From the NCBI GenBank assembly GCA_036939975.1, contig JALLPB010002645.1, forward strand, positions 1 to 11,688: a stretch of DNA of 11,688 bases, read 5' to 3'. This DNA is from Cyclostephanos tholiformis (lineage: Eukaryota > Bacillariophyta > Thalassiosirophyceae > Thalassiosirales > Thalassiosiraceae). Each line of letters opens with the position of its first letter. Position 1 is the first letter of the stretch. The translations under genes were made by a program, and so were the position numbers. Of the stretch, positions 1 through 7,290 are shown one piece after another. A model generated the notes under the pieces. It was given only the letters and a program-made list of their open reading frames with translations. It was not told the origin of the DNA and did no database searches.

Positions 1-80
1 GCTTGACAGATGTGATGAACAAGGACCTCACATCCTTCATTCTGGCACGGTAGCAGTGCTAAACCAGTCATTGTGCACAT
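1..80 (-). CDS. Partial gene: Cys/His (zinc-finger-like) motif protein, runs off the left edge
   Basis: On the minus strand, an open frame with an ATG at 80-78 (second ATG 71-69) reads MCTMTGLALLPCQNEGCE and then VLVHHICQ before leaving the window. The spacing C-x4-C-x4-HH-x-C-Q resembles a small Cys/His motif that I associate with many predicted diatom proteins (GC...VHH.CQ). It probably binds zinc, but no function can be assigned. The frame is also open upstream of the ATG as far as a TGA at 206-204, so this could instead be an internal exon joined to something further right. Only about 26 codons are visible, so the call rests on the Cys/His pattern alone. Confidence 0.42.
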   Translation of the reverse strand, partial: MCTMTGLALLPCQNEGCEVLVHHICQ

Positions 81-898
81 TATCGCCTGATGCCAATCAC
101 ATTGATAAGATGGGCGAGTGGCAATGCCGGTGGGGGGAGAAAGAAGAGGCTGCGATTCAGCCAAATCATTGTCCGTGTCTTGACGGGAACCAGCGGCGGC
201 AACTCAGGGCAAAAAACACATACCAACATGAACCGCGTGTGGGATAGCAGGCGAGCAATTGCTGCATCCTCGTTGCTGTGCAGTAGGTAAGGAACAATGG
301 GCGCCTTGACTGCCACCGGCAGGAGGTTGATATCCTCGTGTGCGTTGCATAGGAGGGAGGAGGAATGGCTGGATGTGGCGAGATGTGAGAGCAATGCTAT
401 GTGCGCCTGCAAGCATCTACAGAGAGAGGCCCAAGAAATTCCTTGTGACTCCGCATATCCAACTATTGGCCACCAGGCTGGACCTGTGATGATATTCTGA
501 CCCGGAAATAAATTTAAACAGCCAGAGAAAGCAGAATAGAAACCCTGCAAGAAAAAGCAACTTCCCGGCTATCCGAGTATCCGAATACAATCTCAGCCTA
601 ACTAATTGGTAAAATAATGCCCTCAAATCTAAAATACTGTGTCTATTGTACCGTCTAGGCCATGATTTTTAAGGCTAAATTAGTCCTGCCAAAAAGCACA
701 CTCTAGAGAACTTCTAAATAAAACTCCTGGATTCTGGTTGACTTTCCAACTTTCCAAATTTATTTTACCCCCCTCATAAGAGTTACAGAGATAATTGAAT
801 CTGATCATCACCTCTTATGACCAATGTCGCCTACTACAACTAACATACTAGGTAATTTCTCCTGCTGTCAACCCCCCCCCCCAAGGACTTAAAATCAA
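81..898. other. Intergenic region, no convincing gene
   Basis: About 820 bp lie between the Cys/His gene fragment and the 3' end of the large membrane protein gene. The left part (81-550) has mixed composition and several overlapping short open frames on both strands, none with a recognisable domain. The right part (about 550-870) is AT-rich and has no long open frame. It ends in a run of eleven C (872-882) just beyond the stop codon of the large gene, probably inside its 3' UTR. No tRNA-like or other structured RNA was seen. Confidence 0.5.
872..882. repeat. C11 homopolymer
   Basis: Eleven consecutive C on the plus strand, which is G11 on the sense strand of the large minus-strand gene. It starts 17 nt past that gene's stop codon (901-899). 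It is probably transcribed in the 3' UTR. It is prone to length variation and to sequencing error. Confidence 0.8.
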
Positions 899-3800
899 TT
901 ACAAGTCAACAGTGTCTTCAACAAAATTGCTCCTCGTGGACTTGTGTGACGATGCTGGTGATGTCTTAACTGACTGTGTGGGAGAAAACAAAAAGTTTGT
1001 GGGCGAGATTGGGAATGTCACCGACTTATCATCAGTGAAGATCGGTAGTAACTTCTTTGACTTTGATGATTCCGGATTCTGGACGTGTTCGCCAGTCAAG
1101 AAGGCCGTGACAGATAGATTGTTATTGTTGCCCCCGTAGGGAATTTTCAGAGTTGAAAGGGGTGGTCGCATGTTGTCATAGCGGTCACCAGTGAGTGATG
1201 TGCCTTCGGTATCATCAGAGTAGATATTCTTCGTAAACTCGTCGTTGGCTGAAATCATACTGTGTCTCTTATTGTATATTGCTGCTCCTGCAATAGCAAG
1301 AAGAACTCCAAATGCTCCAAATGCTCCTGCTATGATGGATGCGGACTTGGGCTCATCCTCAACAGCTGCTGCATTTTCCAAAACCACAGTTGCAGTTGCT
1401 CCATCCTTTTTTTGATCATCCTCAACTTCCGAGATAGTGATTGTTGACTTGTCACAACGAACAGGCGTCTCGACAGTGCAAACGGAATACTCGAGTACCT
1501 CACTTCCATCAAAGTCGGTATCAGGCGTGTAGAGCAATGTGCCCTTGGCACCCAAAGTAGCCTCGCCGCCAGTGGGATTGTAAGTGACGTCAACTTCTGT
1601 GTAGCGAAGGTCATATATATCTTCGAATGTGATGGAGATGGGGGAACCCTTCACTGTTGTCGCCTCGATGGCAACGGCATCTGGTATGATGGTGATGGTG
1701 AGCGCACCCGGACGACATGCGCCTGTCGAATCACAGATAGAAAAGGTACACTACGCGTGATGAAGGTGTAGGGATGGTTGATGAGCAAATAAATGGTATG
1801 TATTCAAATGGTATGTGTTCCAGCGTTCGAACTTACTTCATCATATCCGGCAAATCCTTGATCCGGAGTGTACATTATCAAAGAGTTGTCCTTGAGAGAG
1901 CAATTGCCATGATCGCCTTTCTTTGCAAAAGTTATGTCGCCAGAAGGAGCTTCCTTAAGAACTGGGTCATTCATAATTGTGCTGCAGCTAAGAGTAAGCT
2001 GTTCTACTGTAGAACTGTCGACAATGAATTCTGGTTCGCCGTTAATTATAGTATCTGAACCACATAATATGTGAACAGTAACTGTTGCAGAGTCCACTTG
2101 TGTGCTGGTATTGAGGGTGTAGACAAACCGGTCATATCCGCAAAAATCTGCATCTGGCATGTAAATGAGACCGTCCTCGGTCGGTTCAGTAATTTCTCCA
2201 TGCTCTGGATCACTATATCCCCCCCCAGCCTCTGTAAGGGAGAATATTAAAATACGTTAGAGAAAAGTCTACAGTTATGCACAATGAATCTGAATATTGA
2301 GAGAAACTTACCACCTGGGATAGTATCATTGACGAGGATGGGAATGAAAAGGGCTTCATTCATGTTTCCTTCAGCAAAGTCGTCTTCGAGATTTAATGGT
2401 CTTTCAATACCACCCATGTCATCAGCGTCTGCCTCAAGCCCCGGCCCAACGTCATCCTCACCCGACGGTCTTTCGATGCCAGGCATCTCATCGGCGTCCG
2501 ATTCAAGCCCCGGTCCAACGTCATCCTCGCCAGACGGCCTGTCAATACCAGACATGTCGTCGGCGTCCGACTCAAGCCCTGGCCCAACGTCATCCTCGCC
2601 AGACGGTCTGTCAATACCAGGCATATTGTCGGCGTCCGACTCAAGCCCTGGTCCAATGTCATCATCACCTGATGGTCTATCGATGCCTTCCATGTCGTCA
2701 GGGTCTGCCTCAAGCCCTGGCCCAATGTCATCCTCACCCCACGGCCTATCAATACCAGGCATGTCGTCAGCGTCTGACTCAAGACCTGGCCCAATGTCAT
2801 CCTCGCCAGACGGCCTATCAATACCAGGCATGTCGTCGGCGTCTGACTCAAGCCCTGGCCCAACTCCCTCCTCGCCACTATCGCAGACAACCTTAATCGT
2901 GACTGATGCTGTGTCGGAAAGTTCCTTGTAAAAAAGAGTGTAATTGAACGTATCGACTCCACAGAAGCTAGCATCTGGAGTGTAGACAAGATCAGATTCG
3001 CCCCGGTCAAGTACACCATGGAATGGTTCGTTGAAATCGCCAGTCGTGCCTGGTGTATGGGTAAAGAAATATTAGTCGTACAAGATATCTAGATAAAAAC
3101 AACATTATGTGAATCGTTTCGTGATGAATTCACTTCATCTTACCAGGTGGAAATGTGTCATTCGATAACACAAATAGTACCACACTTTTACCCTGGCTCG
3201 TTGTGGCGAAATCATCATTAGCAATTGGATTAGGACACAACACGGACACAATTACATTTGCAGTATCAGCACCGCTAGTGGGGTGGGTGACAGTGTAAGT
3301 GAATTGATCAACGCCGCAAAAATCTGGGTTTGGGGTGTAGGCGATGTCCGCATCTTCTCTAGTACAAATTCCATTCGAAGGTTGGGTAATGGTGCCATAT
3401 GCACCTGGGTCGATGAAAACAAAATCATGATACCTTTCAGAACAGGAGGGATCAAAACGCATCACTTGAACAAGATTCGCAATACTTACCAGGAGGAATG
3501 TATTCATCATTATCAAGCACATGGATGGAAATAGTACTATTGACCATCGTCTCGGCATAGTCATCATTTAAGTTCGGAGGGCATACTACATTGACTGTGA
3601 CTGCTGCGACATAATCTCCGGAGAAGTCGGAAATGGAATATGTGAATGAGTCAGTGCCGCAGAAGTCATTATCAGGGGTATAGATAACATCCGATAGCGC
3701 AATGGAGCATGTGCCATTTGTAGACTGGGTTATAGAAATCATAGCGCCTTGAATTTATCGAGTGTGCAAAAATTAAGATCATCAATTTCTCTTATGAAAC

Positions 3801-5838
3801 TCGAAATAGGTGTAGATCTCTGTCACATAACTCACTCGAGGGGATATTTTTATCGTTATCAAACGGTGAAATTCGAACCGGGACGTTTTGAGCCGTTTCA
3901 ACCATGTCATTATTGAGAATGATATCTCCGCTTCCTGCTGACTCGACTGGGGCTTCATTCTCTCCATATTGGTTAAAAGATTTTGAGCCTTTTGATCCAA
4001 AAGATAAAGATTTTGAGCTTTTCCAAGCTTTACCTTGCCAAAATTGGGTGTCCTGTTTATCTGTATTGGTGAAGATGGGGTAAAAGACACAAAGTAATTT
4101 GTTAAGATCCGTTACCCCTCCCTCTCTCTTACAGACACAAACTCATATGCATACTATTCACAAAACACTCTCTTCTCACCTTTGTTGCTCTTAATAATCA
4201 ATGTATTTTCCGTTTTGCTAGACTTTCCTAAGTACCACCCTCCTTTGTTGCTGATTTTTGACGTACCTCCCAAGCTCGCTGAATTTCCATATTTTTCCGA
4301 TTTACCAGAGCTGTTGCTTCCGTAGTAGGTGTTGATTTCTGTGGTGCCTGATTCGCTTGATGCTTCTTTTCCGGACTTGCCATAGTTGTTGACTCCATCG
4401 CTGGCGCTTGATCCTCCTTTGCTGCTGCTTCCTGAAACGCCACCGGAGCTCATGTTAGAGCTATCGTTTCCAGAACCCTTGCCAGAGGAATATTCGCTAT
4501 TTCCATATTTTCCAGATTTACCAGAGCCACTGCTTCCGTAGTAGGTGTTGACTTCTGGGGCGTCTGATTCGCTTTGGTCAAGCTTAGGTTTAAATAACTT
4601 TGCGGCCTTGGAGACTTTATAAATCGTGTCAGCAGAGCCTGGTTGCAAAGAACCAGACAAGGAAGCGGGAGAAGGCTCGGTGCCGACTTGTTTCTGAGAC
4701 TTGCTCCCAGTGGGTGTTTCATTAATGACAACACCAGGCTCCTCGGGTGCGCTCCACGAATCAGTCTCTACAGTGGGCTCGGTACCAAGGTGCTTCTGAG
4801 ACTTGCTCCCTGTTGGTGTGCCATTAACAACAACATCAGCCGCATCAATAGCACCAAGACCTGAAGCGGTGGGTTCTGGTGTGATAGAGATAAGTACTTG
4901 TGGCATATTAGTGCAATCCGGACCTTCCTCGATGTTACTGGGACGATGGTTTGTACCAACGACGACACTCGAAGTCATGGTGGGCTCTGGAGTCATCATG
5001 GTTGGGTCCGGTGTAGCAATACTTAGTACGGTAGGCTCTGGTGTGATTGGCACTACCGTACTGGGAGATGGGGTTAGAGGATATTCGATGATCTCAGCTT
5101 CTGGTCCTGACTCGGGATTCGTCATGGACGGCGCCGGAGGAAGACTCGGAACGGTAGGGCGAAAGAACGTCGAGGTGGGACTAGGTTTAACGACAGCGCC
5201 TTCATCAATAGCAGTGAGACTTGGCTCGGGTGTGATTATGATGGTAGGTTCTGGTGTGATAGAGATAATTGACTGTGGCTGTTTGGAACAATCCGGATCA
5301 TCCTCGATGATACTGGGACTAGCGTTGATATCAGCAACGACACTTGGACTTGGCGCGGGAATATCCTGTGCGATTGTGACGGGAATATGTGATAATTTTT
5401 CAATACAATACATTCGCAGCGTGACAATGTATGTTAGTACAACGATGCATGATGGAAATGCCGTCCGAAAGGGGGATAATTACAAGCAAATACATCTCTC
5501 AAGGTTCTCACATCAATACCGCCAATGATGATTGTCACTGGTGCGCCATTCGAAGTGTCCGTCGTCTCGCGATGAACTTTGCTACTACTTTCGTCGCGGT
5601 CGCTACCACCGATGTTCTCGATGATGCCCTCTTCGAGAACTTGACTACGCCGAGTCTTCATGCCACCAAAAATGATACGGCCATCGGGTTTGTATGGATA
5701 GATGTTGGCGACAGACGCCGCACCGAACGCTTTACCACCGCCAAAAGCGTACCGATCGGCGTCACTAATGAAGGCGGCGTTGGTGCCATCACCAAGAGCG
5801 AGGATGAAGGCATATGTCAACGTGCGACGGAACATCAT
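899..5838 (-). CDS. Eight-exon gene: type I membrane protein with silaffin-like segment and six cadherin/Ig-like repeats
   Basis: Exons on the minus strand are 5838-5512, 5365-4180, 4060-3836, 3747-3490, 3404-3144, 3049-2312, 2231-1837 and 1750-899. Every junction keeps frame, giving about 1413 residues. Seen in order: signal peptide (1-22); Pro/Thr/Ser stalk with TPEPT motifs (about 110-350); Ser/Gly/Lys-rich segment with KxxK spacing (about 355-535); six repeats of about 85-100 residues with signatures such as YTPDxDFCGxDxFTY and VLDND (about 554-1255), interrupted by a 7 x 23-residue acidic array (812-972); one transmembrane helix (about 1267-1289); and a Ser/Thr-rich tail. The repeats match the cadherin-like/tandem-95 style of extracellular Ig-fold domain. 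Introns 2-6 are all phase 1; intron 1 and intron 7 are phase 0. Cell-surface or silica-vesicle membrane location is inferred. The domain content and single-gene model are well supported by phase; exact splice sites are less certain. Confidence 0.83.
1274..1342 (-). other. Transmembrane helix and start of cytoplasmic tail
   Basis: Residues about 1267-1289, ASIIAGAFGAFGVLLAIAGA followed by AIY, form one Ala/Gly-rich hydrophobic span. They are followed by the basic stop-transfer NKRH and a tail of about 123 residues. The tail has several Ser-Pro/Thr-Pro sites and ends VEDTVDL. With the N-terminal signal peptide this gives type I topology, with all repeats outside the cytoplasm or in a vesicle lumen. 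The helix lies in exon 8 (1750-899), which also carries cadherin-like repeat 6 (YTPDTDFDGSEVLEYSV). Confidence 0.85.
1837..2231 (-). other. Exon 7: end of cadherin-like repeat 4 and most of repeat 5
   Basis: This exon encodes residues 1000-1130 plus the split codon 999. It starts after the acceptor TTACAG and at once reads through eight G (2226-2219), coding Gly-Gly-Gly in frame. Repeat 4 shows YMPDADFCGYDRFVYTL and VTVHILC. Repeat 5 is longer and less regular, ending MYTPDQGFAGYDE. The donor GAA|GTAAGT is phase 0, and the acceptor CGTAG (to 1751) continues as CTFSICDSTGACR, which completes the repeat with the expected strand. Confidence 0.78.
2312..4060 (-). other. Exons 3-6: cadherin/Ig-like repeats 1-3 and the start of repeat 4
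   Basis: Exons 4060-3836, 3747-3490, 3404-3144 and 3049-2312. Each repeat begins with an ND(D/M).A.T segment, then a (V/F)xxDND strand, then ITQ.xNG.C, YTPxxDFCGxDxFTY and VTV.VxC. In each repeat the intron falls in phase 1 a few codons after DND/SND/VND (KNIPS|, EYIPPG|, TFPPG|, TIPG|). Exons 4, 5 and 6 are therefore symmetrical 1-1 units that start and end in the middle of a domain. A conserved Cys pair (in TNGTC/SNGIC and DFCG) recurs, suggesting a disulfide in each repeat. Such repeats usually mediate extracellular adhesion or matrix contact; calcium binding cannot be judged here. Confidence 0.8.
2391..2873 (-). repeat. Coding minisatellite: seven 69-bp units, 23-residue acidic repeats
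   Basis: Seven head-to-tail units of exactly 69 bp inside exon 6 encode the pattern (E/D)DD(I/V)GPGLE(S/A)D followed by A/P-D-x-M-x-G-I-(D/E)-R-P-x-G. The reading frame is kept in all seven (residues 812-972). The first unit (near 2873) begins EEGVGPGLE and the last (near 2391) degrades to RPLN. Units differ by a few substitutions but none is broken. The array sits exactly in the linker between repeat 3 (ends IKVVC) and repeat 4 (starts EDDFAEG), so it looks like an expanded spacer. It is highly acidic; ion or silica interaction is speculation. Confidence 0.92.
4277..4574. repeat. Direct duplication of about 80 bp in exon 2 (NTYYGS...GKS.KYGNS)
   Basis: Copies at about 4277-4358 and 4495-4574 share long stretches, including the 16-nt CCGTAGTAGGTGTTGA and TTCCATATTTT..GATTTACCAGAG. 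They encode EVNTYYGSSGSGKSGKYGNS and EINTYYGSNSSGKSEKYGNS, so the reading frame is preserved in both. The intervening sequence is Ser/Gly-rich and not obviously part of the unit. Confidence 0.8.
4583..4618 (-). other. KxxKxxKxxK lysine cluster (silaffin-like)
   Basis: The codons read KVSKAAKLFKPK, with lysines at residues 359, 362, 365, 368 and 370. This three-residue spacing resembles the pentalysine clusters reported as silica-targeting elements of Thalassiosira pseudonana silaffins, although the fifth lysine here is one position early. It opens a segment that carries many further KxxK pairs among serines. The spacing is read directly from the sequence; a silica-related role is inferred. 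Confidence 0.5.
4674..4834. repeat. Direct duplication of about 59 bp in exon 2 (TPTGSKSQK)
   Basis: Copies at about 4674-4732 and 4776-4834 share CTGAGACTTGCTCCC and flanking bases. They encode VVINETPTGSKSQKQVGTEP and VVVNGTPTGSKSQKHLGTEP, with frame preserved. Confidence 0.75.
4871..5319. repeat. Dispersed direct repeat of about 72 bp in exon 2 (DC....ISITPEPT)
   Basis: Copies at about 4872-4942 and 5246-5319 share GGTTCTGGTGTGATAGAGAT and CAATCCGGA..TCCTCGATG. They encode PSIIEDDPDCSKQPQSIISI and PSNIEEGPDCTNMPQVLISI, each followed by TPEPT. The matching Cys in both copies suggests an old segmental duplication of the stalk. Confidence 0.75.
5512..5838 (-). other. Exon 1: signal peptide and unique N-terminal region
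   Basis: This exon encodes residues 1-109. It begins MMFRRTLTYAFILALGDGTNAAF: a basic n-region, a short hydrophobic core (LTYAFILAL) and a small-residue cleavage region around TNAA, so the product enters the secretory pathway. Two adjacent ATGs (5838 and 5835) could both start it. The rest shows no recognisable domain. The preferred donor is GAT|GTGAGA (intron starts at 5511). A second in-frame donor, GAT|GTATTT, lies 18 nt further on (intron from 5493) and would add VRTLRD. The matching acceptor is CACAG at 5370-5366, the first AG after a good branch-point-like ACTAAC. Confidence 0.75.
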
Positions 5839-6312
5839 GATGGCGGCGCAGTGTTGTGGGTCAGATGAAATAGGCCAGCCCGCTCCTCACAACAACTATG
5901 GTCGACCCGTTGTTTCAGCTCCCACTCTTTCTTCTCTAAATATTTTATTTATTGCTGAGACGAATTTGCAACATAAACATAAAAACAGAGTTGGTTTGCT
6001 TTTTGATAGGGGGGGTTGCTGGAGGGAAACTGAGGCAAATAAGTTTCGGCCTAAAACAGCCATTATTTTTTTGAATGGAAATCCCAACGAACAAACTCGT
6101 CTCTGATGATTCGTGTAACGTACTTTTTTCTGAAGGATATAAATTATGTGTAGGAACAATACATTCCTCAGTAAATATTTGTTTGGGGAGCCCTACGTAC
6201 CGACATTCTCGGAATTACGATGCGAAACTCTCTAAGGGGCCAAGTTATTTTTTCCCCGTAAATTTGAATTAATTTTCTTCTTCTGTGGTGAACAGTCTCC
6301 GGAATGTTATTG

Positions 6313-6320
6313 TTCCCGCC
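6313..6320 (-). promoter_or_regulatory. E2F-like box 1 (TTCCCGCC)
   Basis: TTCCCGCC on the plus strand (GGCGGGAA on the minus) matches the core of the E2F/DP consensus known from plants and animals. It lies about 475 bp upstream of the start of the minus-strand membrane protein gene. Unlike boxes 2 and 3 it is not inside the 27-bp repeat arms. Binding is inferred. Confidence 0.35.
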
Positions 6321-6456
6321 ATTTCCTGAACAGTACCTTTGCGTCAGCTCACCAACTGAATTCAGTCTTCTAACTGTCAACCGGAAGTATTAGGGCCTTT
6401 CGACAGTCATCATTTTTTCAGGGCATAAGCAACACCAGGGCAAGGAAACAAATTGC

Positions 6457-6468
6457 TTTTGGCGGGAA
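6457..6468 (+). promoter_or_regulatory. E2F-like box 2 (TTTTGGCGGGAA)
   Basis: A full match to the classic E2F form TTTTGGCGGGAA, located inside the left arm of the inverted repeat. It may be a real factor site or simply part of the repeated element. Confidence 0.4.
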
Positions 6469-6796
6469 CGAAAAACGGACGAAATTTTGTAAAAAACACT
6501 TGTTGGGCCCATTTTCGATTATGGTCATCAATCGATTCTTTTTCGTCTTGTTGTTACTGCTCTTCTTTCTGTTTTCTCCAGATAACGCTGTGGTGCAAAA
6601 TCGTGTTTGGTCGTGCTGGTGACGAAACTCTACCTACCCACTTTTTGTACTCATAAGTTAACTCCTGGTAGTGCGTGCAAGGAAGAACAAAAACATCACC
6701 GAAAATCCAACGCACGATGGTTTTGTGGAAAATAATTGAAATCGATTTATCTCGAAACGACGGTTTTTTTGCATCGGTCTGTCCGGATCGATTTTT

Positions 6797-6808
6797 TTCC
6801 CGCCAAAA
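6797..6808 (-). promoter_or_regulatory. E2F-like box 3 (TTCCCGCCAAAA)
   Basis: The exact reverse complement of box 2, in the right arm of the inverted repeat, about 480 bp upstream of the ankyrin-like start codon. The same caveat applies as for box 2. Confidence 0.4.
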
Positions 6809-7024
6809 TCAATTTGTTTCCTTTTAGATTTATCAGTCTTAAATGTCCAATACTGGCGGCTAAAAATAATGATGCCGGCCCGGCCATTTCTGCATCATAA
6901 GCCATATCGTTCTTTCTTGTGCTTTTCTTTACCTATTGTAACTACTCCGAAATAGTTAGTTAGCCCCAAGTGTGATAGTAATAACTCACGAGTGACACAT
7001 TATTTTTAGATAAAATAAGGTTAT

Positions 7025-7038
7025 TACCTCTAGAGGTA
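7025..7038. promoter_or_regulatory. 14-bp perfect palindrome TACCTCTAGAGGTA
   Basis: A perfect 14-bp palindrome lies about 250 bp upstream of the ankyrin-like start codon. It could be a dimeric factor site. A single copy of this length may also occur by chance in an AT-rich spacer. Confidence 0.3.
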
Positions 7039-7109
7039 TTTCAAGCATCAACAAAAATAGCTCATTCCCTCAACCTATACTTTTACTCAAGCTCAAGCTC
7101 CAGTAGTCG

Positions 7110-7243
7110 GTAAGTAGTTGAAGTTGAGGATCAAAACGTTCAAGTTGCGTTACGACATGCTCCACAATTACATATCGGACCCGGGAAGTAAGGGCCGAAG
7201 TGCTGAAGAAAAAATACCCCCATCACTCTGATATATTTTATAG
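7110..7243 (+). other. Putative 5' UTR intron containing a 24-codon uORF
   Basis: A strong donor, TCG|GTAAGT (GT at 7110), is followed by an acceptor-like TTTTATAG ending at 7243. Between them lies an ATG at 7157 that opens a 24-codon frame (MLHNYISDPGSK...) ending with TGA at 7231. Splicing would remove this upstream ORF and leave no ATG before 7291. This is consensus reading only, with no transcript evidence. Confidence 0.35.
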
Positions 7244-7290
7244 GTAATTAATATTATTGTGTGAGTCAAATTGCATAATATTTGCAACCA

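Larger units (their letters stand above)
4180..5365 (-). other. Exon 2: Pro/Thr-rich stalk built from internal duplications, then Ser/Gly/Lys-rich segment
   Basis: This exon encodes residues 110-504. The first part is a low-complexity extracellular stalk with repeated ITPEPT and TPEPT blocks, likely O-glycosylated (inferred). The last third is rich in Ser, Gly, Lys and Tyr, with repeated GKSGKYG, GKSGKE, GKSEKYG and GKSSK motifs. The donor AAAG|GTGAGA places the intron start at 4179 (phase 1). The acceptor ATACAG (4066-4061) gives GAT (Asp 505) and continues into exon 3, which extends the lysine-rich stretch with GKAWKSSKS and GSKGSKSF. Confidence 0.75.
6442..6823. repeat. 27-bp near-perfect inverted repeat flanking 328 bp
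   Basis: The left arm (6442-6468) and right arm (6797-6823) are reverse complements with a single mismatch (C at 6456 in the left arm). The arm core reads TTTTGGCGGGAA, preceded by AAGGAAACAAATTG or its variant. Inward of the arms only weak similarity remains. There is no obvious target-site duplication outside the arms and no coding capacity between them. It may be a non-autonomous foldback element or two copies of a composite regulatory site. Confidence 0.75.
5839..7290. promoter_or_regulatory. Divergent intergenic region between the membrane protein gene and the ankyrin-like gene
   Basis: About 1.45 kb separate two outward-facing start codons, so the region should hold both promoters. It is AT-rich with poly-T tracts, and I see no open frame with a recognisable product. 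It does contain three GGCGGGAA boxes, a 27-bp inverted repeat, a 14-bp palindrome and a likely 5' UTR intron, each listed separately. No clear TATA box could be assigned to either gene. Confidence 0.55.

Noticed and set aside
80..550. A 156-codon minus-strand open frame (begins MQGFYSAFSGCLNLF)
   Set aside because: It has no recognisable domain, signal or homologous motif and overlaps the frame of the Cys/His motif at its end. It could be a decayed gene or an upstream exon, but nothing in the sequence supports either.
2284..2931. Long plus-strand frames across the 69-bp repeat array (SSASDSSPGPTSSSPDG-type repeats)
   Set aside because: Because the unit length is a multiple of three, all frames stay open through the array. 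The minus-strand frame connects by splicing to cadherin-like domains on both sides, so the plus-strand frames are shadows.
4803..5528. A 241-codon plus-strand open frame (MLPVGVPLTTTSAASI...)
   Set aside because: It is antisense to exon 2 and its repetitive VGSGVI pattern mirrors the TPEPT repeats of the real gene.
5780..5838. Plastid-targeting reading of the exon 1 leader (NAAF resembling an ASAFAP motif)
   Set aside because: The residues around the likely cleavage site do not fit the motif well, and the protein has a long extracellular-type repeat region and a C-terminal transmembrane helix, which fit the secretory route better.
6075..6656. Short open frames in the divergent intergenic region
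   Set aside because: All are under 70 codons, AT-rich, without motifs, and they cross poly-T tracts and the inverted repeat.
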